Shown: piece by piece, positions 16,829 to 20,029 of the stretch
Numbering within the stretch: position 1 is the stretch's first letter
How the letters are laid out: every line of letters starts with the position of its first letter
NCBI GenBank assembly: GCA_009746045.1
Contig: RPFO01001266.1
Location: 1 to 20,029, forward strand
Source of the DNA: Mesostigma viride
Lineage: Eukaryota; Streptophyta; Mesostigmatophyceae; Mesostigmatales; Mesostigmataceae
Direction: 5' to 3'
DNA length: 20,029 nucleotides
The notes under the pieces: model-generated
What the model was told of the DNA's origin: nothing
The model's database searches: none
What the model saw: only the letters and a program-made list of their open reading frames with translations
Position numbers and translations under genes: made by a program

Positions 16829-17931
16829 CGCCATGCCCACTGCAGACCGGCGTCTGGCAGGGTTGCGTCCTGTCGCCGTACCTGTTTATTATTGTAGTGG
16901 ATTATGTTATGCGCCAGGCACGTGCTCGCTTTGCTAGCATTGCAGGCCGTGCCCCTGGCCTAGCGATCACGAACGAGCTTGGGAAGGGGGCCGACTAACA
17001 AGCAGAATTTACTAGCTGACCTCATTTATGCCGACGACATCACGCTCATCGAGAAGCCGGAGTCTGCCCAACTTTGGCTGGACTGCCTGGCGCTCGAGGC
17101 TCGGGTGGTTGGTCTAGAAATCAGCCTGCCAAAACGGAGGCCCTGGCCCTCGGCATGGCAGGGCCCCCACCCACACTCCGCCTCTTAGACGATGCCGAGG
17201 TCAACTACCCTCCTTCAGGCCGCTTCAAGCTGCTCGGCAGTTGGCTTCCCGACTGCGAGGACGACATGACGACACGGATCGGCATGGCGTGGGCGCACCT
17301 CCATGACCACCGCCGCTGGTGGAGCAACCCCGCCCTACCCCGGATCGTCAAGCGTGACCTCTTCAAGGTCGTCATTCTGACGATCCTGACCTACGGCGCC
17401 GAGACGTGGACACTGATGCAGGAGCTGGAGCAACGACTCGACGGCGCCGTCACCAAGATGCTGCGCAAGGCCCTTAACATCCCCTTTGGTTTGCACATTA
17501 GTAATGAGGATTTGTACGCTGATTTGCCCTATGTTTCCCACATTATTAGGCACAGGCGCCTGGGCCTAGCCGGGCACCTGGCCCGCACAGATCAGGTAGA
17601 TACATCAGATAGACTAGCTGGCACCAAGCCCGCCCAGCCTGGGCGATATGTCCTCACCTGGCGTGCCCCCGGCCGCGCGCGTCAGGGCCGCCACCCGTGG
17701 ACTTTTCGTGATAGACTCGGCATGGACATGTGCTACACTAGACGTGACGGGCTCACCCCCGGGCAGCCTCCTGGTTTGTCTGTAATATGGAGGCAGATGG
17801 TGCGCAAGGATAGATGGCAAGTAGTGATGAAGGAGACCACCCCCAAGCCTGTGGGGGCTCCGCGTGTGACCAAGTATGGCATTCATAGCGATTCGGGCCG
17901 CGGTGCCCACACCCCTGTAACTAGGACCTAG
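16829..17931 (+). pseudogene. LINE ORF, second half: RT motifs B-C and C-terminal domain
   Basis: Continuation of the ORF interrupted at 1800. RT motif B is GVWQGCVLSPYLF (from about 16850) and motif C is YADD (17027-17038). After RT come LTYGAETWTL (about 17390) and RRLGLAGHLAR (about 17555), a C-terminal block common to RTE/jockey-like LINEs. Two frameshifts break it, near 16990 (just before the YADD segment) and near 17135. From there one frame runs to the stop at 17929-17931. The element would nick DNA with its endonuclease and copy its RNA in place, but this copy is dead by both insertion and frameshifts. Confidence 0.88.
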
Positions 17932-18029
17932 ATAGCTTATACCATCCATTCCATCCCATGTTCCCCTCCCACTGAGGACTTATGCTCACGTGACGCAGTC
18001 ACGTGTCTATTAATTATTAATTAATTAAA
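17932..18029 (+). repeat. LINE 3' tail region with palindrome and AT-rich tract
   Basis: CACGTGAC-GCA-GTCACGTG (17987-18005) is a perfect 8-bp inverted repeat around 3 bp and contains two CACGTG cores. It is followed by an AT-only stretch of TTAATTAA-like sequence (about 18008-18028). No poly(A) tail or clear target duplication is visible, so the exact LINE end is unresolved. Confidence 0.5.
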
Positions 18030-18578
18030 CACCTGGCTGGGACCACTAGGTCGGCCACTGAGCAACTGCTGTGGGTAGGTCATGACGTGTTTGCCTACCT
18101 TCTTAGGGATGTCCTTGGGGCCAGGCCAGGTCAGGATATGCCGCCCTGGCTGGCCAAGCGGCTGGGGGCCGGCCAGACCGAGGTCGGTGTCTACCTGGCT
18201 GGTGCGAGCAAGATGTCCTACGAATGCTATCCTACGCTGTCTAGATAATCTCGTCCGAAATGCGAGGCATGCCCTGGTACAAAGATTCTAAAGACCTATG
18301 CGTGGAAAACCCTACATTCAGGGCCTGACGGAGCATCCTGGTTACCGTGCCGTCTAGCTTGGCGGCCAGCGTGTCCGTGAGCGTCCATGCCTCGGCGCCA
18401 TAGGTGAGCACCGTGAGGACCAGGACCTTGAAGAGCATGCGCTTGCGGTGCTCGCCGAGGGCCTTCGAGTGCCAGTAGGTTTTGAGCGAACGATGCCAAG
18501 CCCAGGCCAGGCCGATGCGCGTGTCCACATCGTCGGCGGTGTCGGGAGCATGCTCCCCAGCAGACGTAGCATGGCTGG
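18030..18578 (-). pseudogene. Second LINE, C-terminal fragment, diverged relative of the first
   Basis: Read on the minus strand, with two frameshifts: LLGSMLP (about 18560), DTRIGLAW and LTYGAEAWTLT (about 18410), then VGHLARTSQVDT and GRHILTW (about 18200-18100). These parallel LLGSWLP, TTRIGMAW, LTYGAETWTL, AGHLARTDQVDT and GRYVLTW of the first LINE in the same order. It is clearly a different family member, not a copy of the same insertion, and lies tail to tail with the first LINE. Only about 180 residues of the C-terminal region are recognisable. 5' truncation is typical for LINEs. Confidence 0.8.
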
Positions 18579-19232
18579 CTGTACAAGGGCTAAGCTAGCT
18601 AAGGCTATGACTGGTTGTGTCTTTAGGTATGATACGTACATTGATCGTGGTGGTGCATGCAGGTGCACCTTGGTGCACGGTCCAGATAGACGTGGCAGTA
18701 TACATCCTCCACCTGCACGTTGTACTAGCAGCTCAGAATGTATTAAAAACCATGTGCCCCTTCTCCGGGATATGTGTTACATATACTCCCAACGGACACA
18801 TGTTCTTAATTTATAGGGCTAGCTACAATAGTAGTACTAGCTACGGTAGGATGCGAGTCCTGCATATTGTTGTGGAATTCCACAATGTTCCAACCCACCA
18901 TTCGATGTCCCAAAGCACTTCTCAATGTACTCTGGACATCGATCCATATGCAGTTGAAGGAGTTGGTAACGCGGATAGTACGTCTCATGCCTTAATATGA
19001 TCAGGTCCTCACTGCACCATGTTGGACAATGGACTGGTCACCATGCATGCGTCCAGGAATATTGTCTTACTTGTTAATGTCCATTCCATTAATCATAAGG
19101 CAGACTTGAGGGGATGCTTTTGATACGGATCTTTTGCGATGTCAAGCCTGCTCACTAATAAAGACTGTGTTTGTACTGTGTATCCCGTTGATGCCTCTCG
19201 TACACCACACTGACGCCGAGTGCAAGGTTTGG
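18579..19232. other. No recognisable gene
   Basis: Short open frames here have no recognisable motif and look random. A GGTGCA-rich patch lies near 18650-18680. I see no RNA gene or repeat family member. Confidence 0.5.
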
Positions 19233-19397
19233 TCATTTCGACTCCATCGACTGGGCAATCAGTAGAGTTTCCTTCTGTATTTCCTGCAGCTGCTTCAGGA
19301 TGAACATACGCTTCGGATTGCCCTTGGACTGCTCCACGTCCTTCATCATCATGTCCACCAGCTTGAAGAAGTAAGAGTCCTTTGGGTTCAAAACCAT
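19233..19397 (-). CDS. Candidate small protein or last exon, function unknown
   Basis: 54 residues from ATG 19397 to TGA at 19233-19235. The composition looks coding: charged, helix-forming and with G/C-ending codons (AAG, CTG, GAG). It contains FKLVDMMMKDVEQSK and MFILKQLQEIQKE, which would form amphipathic helices. The ATG context (cgacaATGG) is reasonable. An AG about 17 bp upstream (gcgcag) could be a splice acceptor, so this may be the final exon of a longer gene. I do not recognise the family. It is the only candidate host gene in the window. Confidence 0.35.
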   Translation of the reverse strand: MVLNPKDSYFFKLVDMMMKDVEQSKGNPKRMFILKQLQEIQKETLLIAQSMESK

Positions 19398-20029
19398 TGT
19401 CGATTTTTGTCCTCCTGCGCTCGTGGGGCCACGCAACGGACGCATTCGTGTACGCCAACCGCGTGGAAGTGGGAACAGCAACCGATGACACAAGTGAAAC
19501 TATCGATTAGCGCGGCAGGGGATAAGCAACGGACGGTGAGCACGGGCTGAGCACGTAATATGAACAAGGGAAGGAAACCAAAGGGAGGGACATCGAGAGG
19601 GAAATGGTCGGCATTGTACAGAAGGGACCGTGAAGATCAGACACTGCTGCAGACTTACGGAGGCCTTTCGTAACGCACAGCAATAGGACGTGCACATAGC
19701 TAGCTCCAAAAGCCAGGCTGGCAATGGAAAAGTTTGATAAGGTGGTTACGCAGCATTGCATAAAACGTCAGAGGTGTGAATCATGTGAACACACCCTGCA
19801 GCGCGCGTATCCCTCCATCCCGGGACCAACTCGCACCTGCAATTACCATAAGTGGCCTGAGATCCCATGTGACTGGCCTGCTAACCAATTGAAACTGTCA
19901 TTCCTTCATGAATGCGCTCCACAGGCGGGTCTCCACATCCTCCACAGCTGTAAAGAGAGGTGTGCTCTAACAGACTCCTGACCCCGCCAGTAAACGATTG
20001 TCCCCTGACCTACTGGAGACAGCACACTG
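19398..20029. other. No recognisable gene
   Basis: Mixed-composition sequence with only short, motif-free open frames on both strands. It could hold upstream exons or the promoter of the candidate gene at 19233-19397, but nothing in the sequence shows this. Confidence 0.45.

Noticed and set aside
18026-18248. A 70-codon + strand open frame with natural-looking protein sequence
   Set aside because: The minus strand of the same stretch encodes the LINE C-terminal motifs (GHLARTSQVDT, GRHILTW) in the order seen in the first LINE, so the + frame is a shadow.
18810-18870. Possible tRNA or small RNA with repeated CTAGCTAC
   Set aside because: No cloverleaf can be drawn and no T-loop or anticodon arm is present.

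Overview
The window is a nest of eukaryotic retrotransposons with almost no host sequence. It is GC-rich (estimated by eye at high fifties percent). It carries a LINE with an APE-type endonuclease, a Ty3/gypsy-type element with a captured cytosine-5 methyltransferase, and both TGTAA and AATAAA candidate poly(A) signals. I infer a nuclear genome of an alga or other protist, with a green-lineage alga as my first guess, but no host gene here settles it. Most coding regions carry single-base frameshifts. These are either old lesions or uncorrected long-read indel errors.

Layout. (1) 1-1800 and 16829-17931 are two halves of one LINE (endonuclease plus reverse transcriptase), split between RT motifs A and B. 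(2) The split is made by a 15 kb composite Ty3/gypsy-like block at 1801-16824, with TG...CA ends and a 4-bp target duplication (accc). Its left end is a 1.18 kb repeat B, followed by a leader and gag on the + strand to 4877. (3) From 4878 to 9815 lies an inverted arm, read on the minus strand: 141-bp repeat A, B, A, then PHD finger, integrase, RNase H and RT. (4) 9816-11878 is a unique spacer, also minus strand, with the end of gag, an aspartic protease and a DNMT3-like methyltransferase. (5) 11879-16824 is the mirror arm on the + strand: RT, RNase H, integrase, PHD finger, then A-B-A. (6) 18030-18578 is the 3' end of a second, diverged LINE on the minus strand, tail to tail with the first. 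(7) 18579-20029 is mostly featureless, with one candidate small gene at 19233-19397.

How it fits together. If the 2.06 kb spacer is read in the opposite orientation, the block becomes a simple nest. The full element (E1) would read B - leader - Gag - protease - methyltransferase - RT - RNase H - integrase - PHD - A-B-A on the + strand. A second, 5'-truncated copy (E2) would sit backwards in its gag, flanked by a direct 4-bp duplication (acgc). So the spacer was either flipped by recombination between the 4.9 kb arms or was misoriented in assembly.

The points of most interest are: a retrotransposon carrying both a DNA methyltransferase and a PHD histone-reader finger on its integrase; termini arranged as split direct repeats (B ... 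A-B-A) although the enzyme is a DDE integrase that leaves 4-bp duplications; and the large inverted structure itself.
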